This document shows positions 15,975 through 23,147 of a stretch of DNA of 64,000 nucleotides, one piece after another. Every line of letters starts with the position of its first letter. Position 1 is the first letter of the stretch. The notes below the pieces were generated by a model. It made no database searches. It was not told the origin of the DNA and saw only the letters and a list, made by a program, of their open reading frames with translations. Position numbers and translations under genes: made by a program. Origin of the DNA: Flavobacterium poyangense (lineage in GTDB: Bacteria > Bacteroidota > Bacteroidia > Flavobacteriales > Flavobacteriaceae); assembly GCF_011751075.1 (NCBI RefSeq), contig NZ_JAALLN010000006.1:1-64000 (forward strand), read 5' to 3'.

Positions 15975-16118
15975 TTATCCGTTTCCTCCAGTATTTCCAC
16001 CACCTCTTATCGGATCTTTTCCGTCACCCGGGCCATCTCCGCCACGAACTGTTTTTTGCTCTTTTTTAGACAATTTCTCTGTTCTAAAATCTTCGAATTT
16101 TAATTTTTTAGTTTTCAT
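15975..16118 (-). CDS. double-glycine leader precursor peptide B
   Basis: A 47-codon frame, third in the array. The leader is L-K-F-E-D-F-R-T-E-K-L-S-K-K-E-Q-K-T-V-R-G-G. The 20-residue mature segment is D-G-P-G-D-G followed by the shared K-D-P-I-R-G-G-G-N-T-G-G-N-G block. It differs from copies C and D almost only in the first five or six residues after the cleavage site. The spacer to copy A is 45 bp. The clean conservation of leader, cleavage site and tail across four copies is strong evidence that this short frame is translated. Confidence 0.75.
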   Translation of the reverse strand: MKTKKLKFEDFRTEKLSKKEQKTVRGGDGPGDGKDPIRGGGNTGGNG

Positions 16119-16170
16119 GATGTTGTAAATTATGATTTATATTTTAAGTATCAATATTTTATATTAAATT

Positions 16171-16314
16171 TTATCCATTTCCTCCGGTATTTCCACCGCC
16201 TCTTATCGGGTCTTTTCCATCTATCGGCGCATCTCCGCCGTGAACCATTTTTTGTTGTTTTTTGGATAATTTTTCTGCTTCAAAATCTTCGAATTTTACT
16301 ATTTTAGTTTTCAT
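16171..16314 (-). CDS. double-glycine leader precursor peptide C
   Basis: A 47-codon frame, second in the array. The leader is V-K-F-E-D-F-E-A-E-K-L-S-K-K-Q-Q-K-M-V-H-G-G and the mature segment is D-A-P-I-D-G followed by the shared K-D-P-I-R-G-G-G-N-T-G-G-N-G block. The spacer to copy B is 52 bp. There is no Cys, and the only Thr lies in the fixed tail, which argues against lanthipeptide-type rings. Confidence 0.75.
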   Translation of the reverse strand: MKTKIVKFEDFEAEKLSKKQQKMVHGGDAPIDGKDPIRGGGNTGGNG

Positions 16315-16360
16315 GATTTGAGTATTTAGAATTCACAATAATTATATTTTTAGGATTTTT

Positions 16361-16504
16361 TTATCCGTTCCCACCGGTATTTCCACCACCCCGAATTGGG
16401 TCTTTGTCTTCCTCCAGAGGACATCCTCCAAGTACTTTTTTTTGTTGATTTTTAGGTAATTTTTCTACTTGAAAATCTTCGATTGTTGTGTTTTTTTTTG
16501 TCAT
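16361..16504 (-). CDS. double-glycine leader precursor peptide D (first of four)
   Basis: A 47-codon frame and the promoter-proximal member. The leader has T-T-I-E-D-F-Q-V-E-K-L-P-K-N-Q-Q-K-K-V-L-G-G. The mature segment is C-P-L-E-E-D followed by the shared K-D-P-I-R-G-G-G-N-T-G-G-N-G block. It is the only copy with a Cys, placed directly after the Gly-Gly cleavage site. A -7 promoter box lies 29-36 bp upstream (16533-16540). The spacer to copy C is 46 bp. Confidence 0.75.
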   Translation of the reverse strand: MTKKNTTIEDFQVEKLPKNQQKKVLGGCPLEEDKDPIRGGGNTGGNG

Positions 16505-16532
16505 GTTTTAATGTGTTATGGATTATCTTTTT

Positions 16533-16540
16533 CAAAACTA
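16533..16540 (-). promoter_or_regulatory. -7 promoter box (TAGTTTTG) for the four-peptide array
   Basis: CAAAACTA on the plus strand reads TAGTTTTG on the minus strand, a TAnnTTTG match placed to give a leader of about 23 nt before precursor D. The 259-bp region 16505-16763 separates this array from the divergent VKOR gene and should hold both promoters. No other gene is visible in it. Confidence 0.45.
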
Positions 16541-16763
16541 GACAAAAAGCAAAACCCTTAATCGAGAATGGGCTTTTTGAGATTTTTCGAAGATGTAATT
16601 TGGTTTAAAATGCTGTATTTCAAATAGTTGACCAATGTATTCAGACTGGTATAATTTATAAATTGTATGTGCTATAATTAATAAAAAGTATATACATAGG
16701 CATTTTTTCTCAATAAAAACCGCAATATTTGCATCGTAGTTATGAATTAAACGGCACAAAAAG

Positions 16764-18323
16764 ATGTTAAAACTGGTTCAGAAATTTCTTCTAATAAACA
16801 AGTACTCGGAGGTGAAAAATGAGTTCAAAGATTTGTTTCTTTCTCATCCAAATTATCCAAGCTTGTTTGCGATAACAGATTCGTTGGATTTGTTGTCTGT
16901 GGAGAATGCTGCCGTAAGAGTTTCGAAAGAACAAATAGAAAATTTACCGTCTAATTTTCTGGCCTATTTTAAAGAGGAACTTATTTTGGTTGAAAGAGCA
17001 AAAGAGTTTGTTCGTATCAATACAATTAAAAAAGGAAGTCAGAAAATATCCTACGATAATTTTCTGTTAGATTGGAATGGAGTTATTGTGGCCATAGAGC
17101 CAAATAATGTAGTGGGAAGAGAAAGTTTCAGAGACGAGTACAAAACTTTGAAATATTATGTTCCGTTATTTCTTTTGGTTGGGTTGTCATTTTTTTACAA
17201 TGCATATAATTTATTCAGCAGCATATTTTTAATAACATCGCTTTTAGGATTAATTGTAAGTGTTTTTATAGTACAGGAAAAATTAGGCATTAAAAGTAGC
17301 ATTATTTCAAAATTTTGTAATCTAACGCCAAATACTTCTTGTAACTCTGTTCTTAATTTTGATGGTTCAGGTAGAAAATGGGTTAGTTTCTCAGATTTGC
17401 CTTTGATGTTTTTTGGTGCAAGCTTTTTAGCCATTTTGATTGAGCCTTCCAATTCATCAATTTTTATTGGATTTTTAAGTTTATTGGCTATTCCGGTGGT
17501 AGTAACCTCGGTTTGGATACAGAAATTTGAGATTCAAAAATGGTGTGTGATGTGTTTGGGAGTATCATTTCTGATTTTAGTACAAAGTATTATTTGGTTC
17601 GCATCAGATTTTTTTACGCTAAGCTTTAGTGTTGATAGTATTTTTCCTTTTGTGTTCTCATTGATTTTTTTAGCAGCATTTTGGACGGCTTTAAAACCAA
17701 TTATCAAAAACATGCTAAATGTTGATACGGACTTGAAGGAGTTGAAAAAATTTAAAAGAAATTTTTCGCTATTAAATTTTTTATCGCAAAAAGTACCTTA
17801 TACAGCAGATTTTGAAGATTTAAGAGGATTGAATTTTGGAAATAGAAATGCAGCAATAAAATTGTCGATTATAATAAGTCCAAGTTGCGGGCATTGTCAT
17901 AAATCATTTCAGGAAGCATTTGATCTGGTTCTAAGATTTCCGGAGAAAATATTTTTAAATGTATTGTTTAATGTTAATCCTGAAAATGTTGATAATCCAT
18001 ATAAAATTGTTGTGGAAAGATTGTTAACGATTAACAGAGCTACACCCGGAAAAACGGTGGAGGCCATTTCAGACTGGCATATTAAAAAAATGGGACTCAA
18101 AAAGTGGTTGAAAAAATGGAATGCTGAGCCTGTTGGATTAATAATAAATCAGGAAATACAAAAACAATACGATTGGTGTTCTAAGAATAATTTTAATTAT
18201 ACACCGGTTAAGATTGTAAACGAAAAAATATTTCCTAATGAATATGAATTAAACGAACTCAAGTATTTTTTAAATGATTTTGTGGAAGAGAAAGAAATTG
18301 AAGTTTTAGAGAAAATAGCCTAA
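16764..18323 (+). CDS. VKOR-thioredoxin fusion with inactive C39-like N-terminal domain
   Basis: A 519-residue membrane oxidoreductase. Residues 1-115 resemble the C39 peptidase fold (S-H-P-N-Y-P-S-L-F-A-I-T-D-S-L-D) but lack the catalytic Cys, suggesting a peptide-binding role. Residues about 130-310 form a vitamin K epoxide reductase domain with several membrane helices and the four expected cysteines: Cys185, Cys193 and the W-C-V-M-C pair Cys261/Cys264. Residues about 335-500 are a thioredoxin-like domain with S-P-S-C-G-H-C-H (Cys375, Cys378). The protein should generate disulfides in exported peptides, using quinone as electron acceptor. It is followed 75 bp later by two cysteine-rich precursor genes and then their exporter, a strong contextual link. 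The start ATG is the first in frame. Confidence 0.85.
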   Translation: MLKLVQKFLLINKYSEVKNEFKDLFLSHPNYPSLFAITDSLDLLSVENAAVRVSKEQIENLPSNFLAYFKEELILVERAKEFVRINTIKKGSQKISYDNFLLDWNGVIVAIEPNNVVGRESFRDEYKTLKYYVPLFLLVGLSFFYNAYNLFSSIFLITSLLGLIVSVFIVQEKLGIKSSIISKFCNLTPNTSCNSVLNFDGSGRKWVSFSDLPLMFFGASFLAILIEPSNSSIFIGFLSLLAIPVVVTSVWIQKFEIQKWCVMCLGVSFLILVQSIIWFASDFFTLSFSVDSIFPFVFSLIFLAAFWTALKPIIKNMLNVDTDLKELKKFKRNFSLLNFLSQKVPYTADFEDLRGLNFGNRNAAIKLSIIISPSCGHCHKSFQEAFDLVLRFPEKIFLNVLFNVNPENVDNPYKIVVERLLTINRATPGKTVEAISDWHIKKMGLKKWLKKWNAEPVGLIINQEIQKQYDWCSKNNFNYTPVKIVNEKIFPNEYELNELKYFLNDFVEEKEIEVLEKIA

Positions 18324-18398
18324 GACAAAAAATCAGTTAAAAAAGAGATTCAAGATTCTTAAAATGATTTTAAACATTAACTAAAAAACCAAATAATC

Positions 18399-18551
18399 AT
18401 GTTAAAAAACATTTTGAAATTAGAAGGAGCTCAAGAGCTTACTAAAAAGGAGAAAAAAAGCATCCAAGGTGGGTTAGCTTGTGATCAGGATGGAAGATGT
18501 CCTAAAGGTTCTTATTGTGATTATGATTCGTCTCTTTGTAAACGTGTCTAG
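18399..18551 (+). CDS. double-glycine precursor of a 25-residue, four-cysteine peptide
   Basis: A 50-codon frame. The leader M-L-K-N-I-L-K-L-E-G-A-Q-E-L-T-K-K-E-K-K-S-I-Q-G-G is a bacteriocin-type signal ending in Gly-Gly at residues 24-25. The mature peptide holds cysteines at 28, 34, 40 and 47 in a small charged sequence (A-C-D-Q-D-G-R-C-P-K-G-S-Y-C-D-Y-D-S-S-L-C-K). This suggests two disulfides, fitting the VKOR-thioredoxin gene directly upstream. It is probably cleaved and exported by the C39 ABC transporter at 19483. Its activity is unknown: bacteriocin, toxin or signal. Confidence 0.82.
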   Translation: MLKNILKLEGAQELTKKEKKSIQGGLACDQDGRCPKGSYCDYDSSLCKRV

Positions 18552-18613
18552 TTACTAAAAGTAATCTTTAGTATTTTTTAAAATCACAATAGTAACCTAA
18601 TTAAAACCTAAGT

Positions 18614-18850
18614 ATGTTAAAAAAAATTTTAAATCTTGAAGGTTCGCAAAAATTGCAAGCCACTGAGTTAAAAAGTATTATGGGCGGACTGCCGGTTCAG
18701 CCTGCGAATTGCAAATGTTTTTGCTATTCTGGTGGACAACAGGTAAATGCTTATTGTTTCTCTTATTGTCCGGACGGATCAATTCCGGGATTATCACCAG
18801 GAAGTACAGGAAACTGTAAATTCCCGAATAATCCGAAACCAGAATTATAG
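18614..18850 (+). CDS. double-glycine precursor of a six-cysteine peptide
   Basis: A 78-residue product. The leader M-L-K-K-I-L-N-L-E-G-S-Q-K-L-Q-A-T-E-L-K-S-I-M-G-G is clearly paralogous to that of the gene at 18399. The mature part (residues 26-78) contains Cys33, 35, 37, 48, 52 and 68 and a Pro/Gly-rich tail, allowing three disulfides. The core shows no obvious similarity to the first peptide, so the leaders are conserved and the cargo diverges, the usual pattern for exported bacteriocin-like peptides. It is spaced 62 bp from the previous precursor. Confidence 0.82.
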   Translation: MLKKILNLEGSQKLQATELKSIMGGLPVQPANCKCFCYSGGQQVNAYCFSYCPDGSIPGLSPGSTGNCKFPNNPKPEL

Positions 18851-18871
18851 AATACGTTCATCTCTTTAAAT

Positions 18872-18992
18872 TGTTTAAAGAAAATTTTAGAATTGTAAAG
18901 TTACTTGGAAAATTAGAATGACAGGTTAAAAAAACAAGGAAGGAGGAATTCCGGACTGTTGTGTTCCTGTTGTAGGTTTTCTAAGTTTTTGA
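18872..18992 (+). pseudogene. decayed third double-glycine precursor gene
   Basis: Just downstream of the second precursor the same leader signature persists in pieces. At 18875-18895 the codons read L-K-K-I-L-E-L and then a stop, without an ATG. At 18910-18925 a K-L-E-stop-Q-V fragment appears. At 18942-18992, in another frame, G-G-I-P-D-C-C-V-P-V-V-G-F-L-S-F-stop gives a Gly-Gly followed by a Cys-Cys core start. The pieces lie in the order and spacing of an intact precursor but are broken by stops, frame changes and loss of the start codon. I read this as a relic of a third cargo gene. Confidence 0.5.
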
Positions 18993-19415
18993 AAATATTG
19001 AATTGAAAGCCTTATTTAAAATTTAGTCATGTTTTTTTTGAATTTGTAGGCGCCCGATCGTGGAACATTGGGCAAACATCCCCACATTGATGATTGGTGT
19101 TGGGATTCTCAGGAAAATTGGTCACTGAGTTGGTTTTATTTGGTTAGAGCTAACCGGTGCCATCTCCTAGAGAAATTGATGTTGACTCTCATTGAAGTTA
19201 GAAACTTTTTGTTAAGAGCAGCATTTCTTTAAAGTATGGAAAAAATATAGGACCTAAAAGTCTGAAAGAAGTTCAAATATTGAAGAAGTAAGGTAACAAG
19301 TTGTATAAGTGCGGAACTTTATTTTAATTGAAATATGGGACAAATATGTTACGAAATGACAATTGTAGAAAGATCATTTATTGTAATATAAATATAACAG
19401 TTTTGAATAATTTTA
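18993..19415. other. gene-free interval inside the export locus
   Basis: Between the decayed precursor and the terminator no intact gene is visible. A 60-codon open stretch without a start codon runs from 19050 to 19232 (it begins A-P-D-R-G-T-L-G-K-H-P-H-I-D-D-W-C-W-D). It may be another broken cargo gene, but no Gly-Gly leader precedes it in frame. Base composition is slightly less AT-rich here (19050-19170) than around it. Confidence 0.35.
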
Positions 19416-19449
19416 ACAGAGAGGAAGTATTTTCCTCTCTGTTTTTTTT
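19416..19449 (+). terminator. intrinsic terminator between precursor genes and exporter
   Basis: ACAGAGAGGAA (19416-19426) pairs perfectly with TTCCTCTCTGT (19432-19442) around a five-base loop and is followed by T residues. It separates the VKOR/precursor unit from the ABC transporter gene, which then needs its own promoter or read-through. That would allow high precursor and low exporter expression. Confidence 0.85.
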
Positions 19450-19482
19450 AAATAATGTAGATTTGTATAAATCAAAAGTAAA

Positions 19483-21675
19483 TTGAAAAAATTCGCCAAT
19501 TATAAACAAGCTGATTTTAAGGATTGTGGCCCCACATGTTTAAAGATTATTGCAAAGCACTACGGCAAGACAATCCATATTCAGGAGTTGAGGGATCATA
19601 GTGAAACAACTCGTGAAGGGAGCAATTTGCTTTTTTTAAGCGATGCAGCTGAGAAAATTGGTTTTAGGACTTTAGGCGTTAAGTTAAGTCCCGAGCGGTT
19701 AGAAGAAGCACCGTTACCTTGCGTTTTGCACTGGAATCGGAATCACTATGTTGTACTTTATAAAATAAAAAAAGATACTTATTATATATCAGATCCGGGT
19801 TTTGGTTTGATCGAATACAATAAAGAAGACTTTATTAAATTCTGGATCGGAAATAATGCCGATGAATCAACTCAGGAGGGAATTGCCTTGTTGATTGAAG
19901 CAACCCCAAAATTCTTTCAGACCGATTTCGACAAAGAAGATAATAAAGGCATCGGATTCGGATTGTTATCTCAGTATGTTTTAAGATATAAAACCTTTTT
20001 AGTTCAGTTAAGCATAGGGTTATTGGCCAGTAGTTTGCTGCAATTAATTTTTCCTTTTTTAACCCAGAGTATAGTCGATATCGGTATACAAAATCAGAAC
20101 ATTAATTTTATTTATCTGATTCTGTTTGCGCAATTGTTTCTTTTTGCCGGAAGGACAGGTTTAGAACTCATTCGAAGCTGGATATTACTGCATCTTTCAA
20201 CGCGAATAAACATTTCGCTCATCTCTGATTTCTTTATTAAATTAATGAATCTGCCCATTTCGTTTTTTGATGTGCGAATGACGGGGGATATTATGCAACG
20301 TATAAATGATCACCGTAGAATTGAGCGTATTTTGACCACATCTTCATTAAACGTTTTATTCTCTGTAATCAATATGTTTGTGATGGGAGGCGTTTTGGCT
20401 TATTTTAATCTCAAGATATTTCTTGTGTTTTTTGCAGGAAGCGTTCTCTATTTTGCGTGGATAACATTGTTTTTAAAACGAAGAGAAGTTTTAGATTACA
20501 AGCGTTTTGCAGAGATTTCTCAAGAGCAAAGCAAAGTGATGGAACTTATCAACGGCATGCAGGAGATTAAGCTCCACAATGCCGAAAAACAAAAGCGCTG
20601 GGGCTGGGAATACGTACAGGCAAGATTATTCAGAGTTTCGATAAAAGGACTAGTTTTAGAGCAAACACAAACCATTGGTTCCTCAGTGATCAACGAATTA
20701 AAGAATATTTTTATCATTTTTTTATCGGCCAAATTAGTTATTGACGGTTCCATTACACTGGGTATGATGCTGGCAATAAGCTCCATTGTAGGGAGTTTAA
20801 ATGGGCCAATCACGCAACTTATAGAGTTTGTTCGGGAGCTTCAGGATGCTAAAATTTCATTGGCAAGACTATCTGAAATTCATGAAAAGGAAGATGAAAC
20901 ACAGCAAGAAGTACATCAAACCAGCGAAGTTCCTTTTGACGCTGATATCGAGATAAAAAACCTGTCCTATCGTTATTTAGGATCTGATACACCTGTGTTA
21001 GATGATTTAAGCCTGATAATTCCTGCTAATAAAGTTACCGCAATTGTTGGTGTGAGCGGAAGTGGAAAAACAACGCTAATGAAATTATTGCTTAAATTTT
21101 ATGAACCGGAAAAAGGAGAGATCCATATTGGTCCTACACAATTAAAAAATGTGTCGCAAAAAGCATGGAGGGCAAATATTGGTGCTGTTATGCAGGAAGG
21201 TTTTATTTTTAGCGACACTATTGCCAATAATATTGCTATTGGTGTTGATAAAGTAAATAAAGAACGATTGGTTTATGCAGCTGATGTAGCAAATATAAAG
21301 GAATACGTTAGTGGTTTGCCGCTGGGTTTTAATACCAAAATTGGTTCTGAGGGACTAGGAATGAGCACAGGTCAGAAACAACGATTGCTTATTGCCAGAG
21401 CTGTGTATAAAAATCCGGAGATCTTGTTTTTTGATGAAGCCACTTCGGCTTTAGATGCCAATAATGAAAAGGAAATTATGAGAAAATTAGATATTTTCTT
21501 CAAAGATAAAACGGTAGTTGTAATTGCGCATCGTTTGAGTACGGTAATGAATGCAGATCAAATCGTGGTTTTAGACAAAGGACGCATTATAGAAATAGGA
21601 AGTCATTCGGCTTTAGTGGAACAAAAAGGGAATTATTTTGAATTGGTCAGGAATCAATTACAATTAGGAAACTAA
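19483..21675 (+). CDS. C39-peptidase ABC transporter (double-glycine peptide exporter)
   Basis: A 730-residue peptidase-containing ABC exporter. Residues 1-130 are a C39 peptidase with Cys15 (F-K-D-C-G-P-T-C), His88 (N-H-Y-V-V-L) and Asp104 (S-D-P-G), all three catalytic positions present. Six membrane helices span about 165-450. The nucleotide-binding domain has Walker A G-V-S-G-S-G-K-T-T near 523, signature M-S-T-G-Q-K-Q near 627, Walker B I-L-F-F-D-E-A-T-S-A-L-D near 647, and an H-loop A-H-R-L-S-T. It should cut precursors after Gly-Gly and export the mature peptides. The start is a TTG at 19483; no in-frame ATG lies nearby upstream. It is followed 2 bp later by its HlyD-type partner. Confidence 0.93.
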   Translation: MKKFANYKQADFKDCGPTCLKIIAKHYGKTIHIQELRDHSETTREGSNLLFLSDAAEKIGFRTLGVKLSPERLEEAPLPCVLHWNRNHYVVLYKIKKDTYYISDPGFGLIEYNKEDFIKFWIGNNADESTQEGIALLIEATPKFFQTDFDKEDNKGIGFGLLSQYVLRYKTFLVQLSIGLLASSLLQLIFPFLTQSIVDIGIQNQNINFIYLILFAQLFLFAGRTGLELIRSWILLHLSTRINISLISDFFIKLMNLPISFFDVRMTGDIMQRINDHRRIERILTTSSLNVLFSVINMFVMGGVLAYFNLKIFLVFFAGSVLYFAWITLFLKRREVLDYKRFAEISQEQSKVMELINGMQEIKLHNAEKQKRWGWEYVQARLFRVSIKGLVLEQTQTIGSSVINELKNIFIIFLSAKLVIDGSITLGMMLAISSIVGSLNGPITQLIEFVRELQDAKISLARLSEIHEKEDETQQEVHQTSEVPFDADIEIKNLSYRYLGSDTPVLDDLSLIIPANKVTAIVGVSGSGKTTLMKLLLKFYEPEKGEIHIGPTQLKNVSQKAWRANIGAVMQEGFIFSDTIANNIAIGVDKVNKERLVYAADVANIKEYVSGLPLGFNTKIGSEGLGMSTGQKQRLLIARAVYKNPEILFFDEATSALDANNEKEIMRKLDIFFKDKTVVVIAHRLSTVMNADQIVVLDKGRIIEIGSHSALVEQKGNYFELVRNQLQLGN

Positions 21676-21677
21676 TC

Positions 21678-22973
21678 ATGGCAGAAGATAATAGTACATT
21701 CGAATTAAGAAGTGAAGAAGTTCAGGACATACTTACCAAAGTGCCACATTGGATGATACGTTGGGGAACAGTACTGATTTTTACCATAATTGTAATGCTG
21801 TTTTTTGTTTCCTGGTTTATTAAATATCCGGATGTTGTCAATACCGAAATTGTAATTACAACGAATATTCCGCCCGAGAAAATAGTTTCTAAAACTTCCG
21901 GGCGAATAGAAGCGATATTAGTTAAAGATAAAGCGATAATACAGAAAAACACGACTTTGGCAGTTATTGAAAACACAGCCAATTACAAAGATGTTTTTTT
22001 ATTGAAAGGGATTGTTGATGGTTACAATATTAATGATTCTAAAAAAGATTTTCCTTTTGCATTGTTGAAAAATACACAATTAGGTGAGATTGAAAGTGCT
22101 TATGCCGTTTTTCAAAAAGACTATCAGGCACAGGAATTAAATGAAAATTTACAACCTTTTGAAGTAGAAAATAGAGCGCAAACATCAGAAAATATTCAAA
22201 TAAAAGAACGGCTGGATATTTTGCAGCAGCAAAAAGCAATCAATGAAAGTGAGTTGCAGCTTCAGAAGAATGAAGTAGCGCGTTTTGAAACATTGTTTAA
22301 TAAAGGAATAGTCTCCACTCAGGAAATGGAAGCTAAAAAATTAAATTATCTTCAGGCGCAAAAGAATTACAGAAGTCTATTGTCTTCGATTTCGCAATTG
22401 AGATCTTCATTAATTGATAATAGAAAATCAAGCCAAAGTTCACATATTAACAGCACTAAAGAGGAAGTTAATTTAGGACGGAATATGGCGCAGTCTTTTT
22501 ATCTGCTCAAAAAGGTAATAAAAGATTGGGAGCTTAGCTATACGCTGAAATCCTCCGTTAGTGGTGTTGTTACTTTTTTGCAGGTTTGGACAGAAAATCA
22601 AACGATTAATATGGGGGACAATGTTTTTTCGATAATTCCGGATGAAAGAAATGGTTTTGTCGGAAAAGTAAAAGCGCCTGCTTTAAACTCCGGAAAAATA
22701 AAGATAGGTCAAAGAGTAAATATAAGATTGTCTAATTTTCCGGATAGGGAATTTGGAGTATTATATGGTAAAATTCAGAACATTTCGCTGGTTCCGGATA
22801 AAGATGGAAATTTATTACTGGATGTTGCTTTGCCAAACGGATTAAAAACCTCTTATAAAAAGAAGATCCCGTTTCAGCAAGAAATGAAAGGAAGTGCCGA
22901 AATCGTGACAGAAGATTTACGATTATTGGAAAGAATTTTATATCAGTTCAAAAGTATTTTTGAGCAGGTCTAA
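21678..22973 (+). CDS. HlyD-family periplasmic adaptor of the peptide exporter
   Basis: A 431-residue membrane fusion protein: short cytoplasmic N-terminus, one membrane helix at about 29-48 (W-G-T-V-L-I-F-T-I-I-V-M-L-F-F-V-S-W-F), a split lipoyl/barrel-sandwich region, a long coiled-coil hairpin at about 165-260 with heptad-like E/Q/K content, and a C-terminal beta-barrel (V-G-K-V-K-A-P-A-L-N-S-G-K-I-K-I-G-Q). The gene starts 2 bp after the ABC transporter stop, so the two are co-translated. It bridges the inner-membrane exporter to an outer-membrane TolC-type channel that is not encoded here. The region 22974-23147 downstream contains no gene. Confidence 0.9.
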   Translation: MAEDNSTFELRSEEVQDILTKVPHWMIRWGTVLIFTIIVMLFFVSWFIKYPDVVNTEIVITTNIPPEKIVSKTSGRIEAILVKDKAIIQKNTTLAVIENTANYKDVFLLKGIVDGYNINDSKKDFPFALLKNTQLGEIESAYAVFQKDYQAQELNENLQPFEVENRAQTSENIQIKERLDILQQQKAINESELQLQKNEVARFETLFNKGIVSTQEMEAKKLNYLQAQKNYRSLLSSISQLRSSLIDNRKSSQSSHINSTKEEVNLGRNMAQSFYLLKKVIKDWELSYTLKSSVSGVVTFLQVWTENQTINMGDNVFSIIPDERNGFVGKVKAPALNSGKIKIGQRVNIRLSNFPDREFGVLYGKIQNISLVPDKDGNLLLDVALPNGLKTSYKKKIPFQQEMKGSAEIVTEDLRLLERILYQFKSIFEQV

Positions 22974-23147
22974 TTAAAGAAAAAGTGGAGCTGCTCTCAA
23001 AAATCAGTCTCACAGATAAACTGATTAGTTCAATTTTAGATTTTTGGCCAAGTCTTATTTTGGTTTTTAGTTTGGAAAGCTACTAAAAACTTTTGCTTAC
23101 TGCGTTAGAAAGGTAGCAAATTAGAATGGCAAATTTGTAAAGACTAT

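Noticed and set aside
15777..16504. CRISPR array (regularly spaced similar blocks)
   Set aside because: The ~190-bp period reflects four paralogous coding frames with preserved codons; the repeats are not short and identical, and no cas genes are present.
16538..16759. 73-codon minus-strand frame between precursor D and the VKOR gene
   Set aside because: It occupies the divergent promoter region, covers the TAGTTTTG box and shows no protein features.
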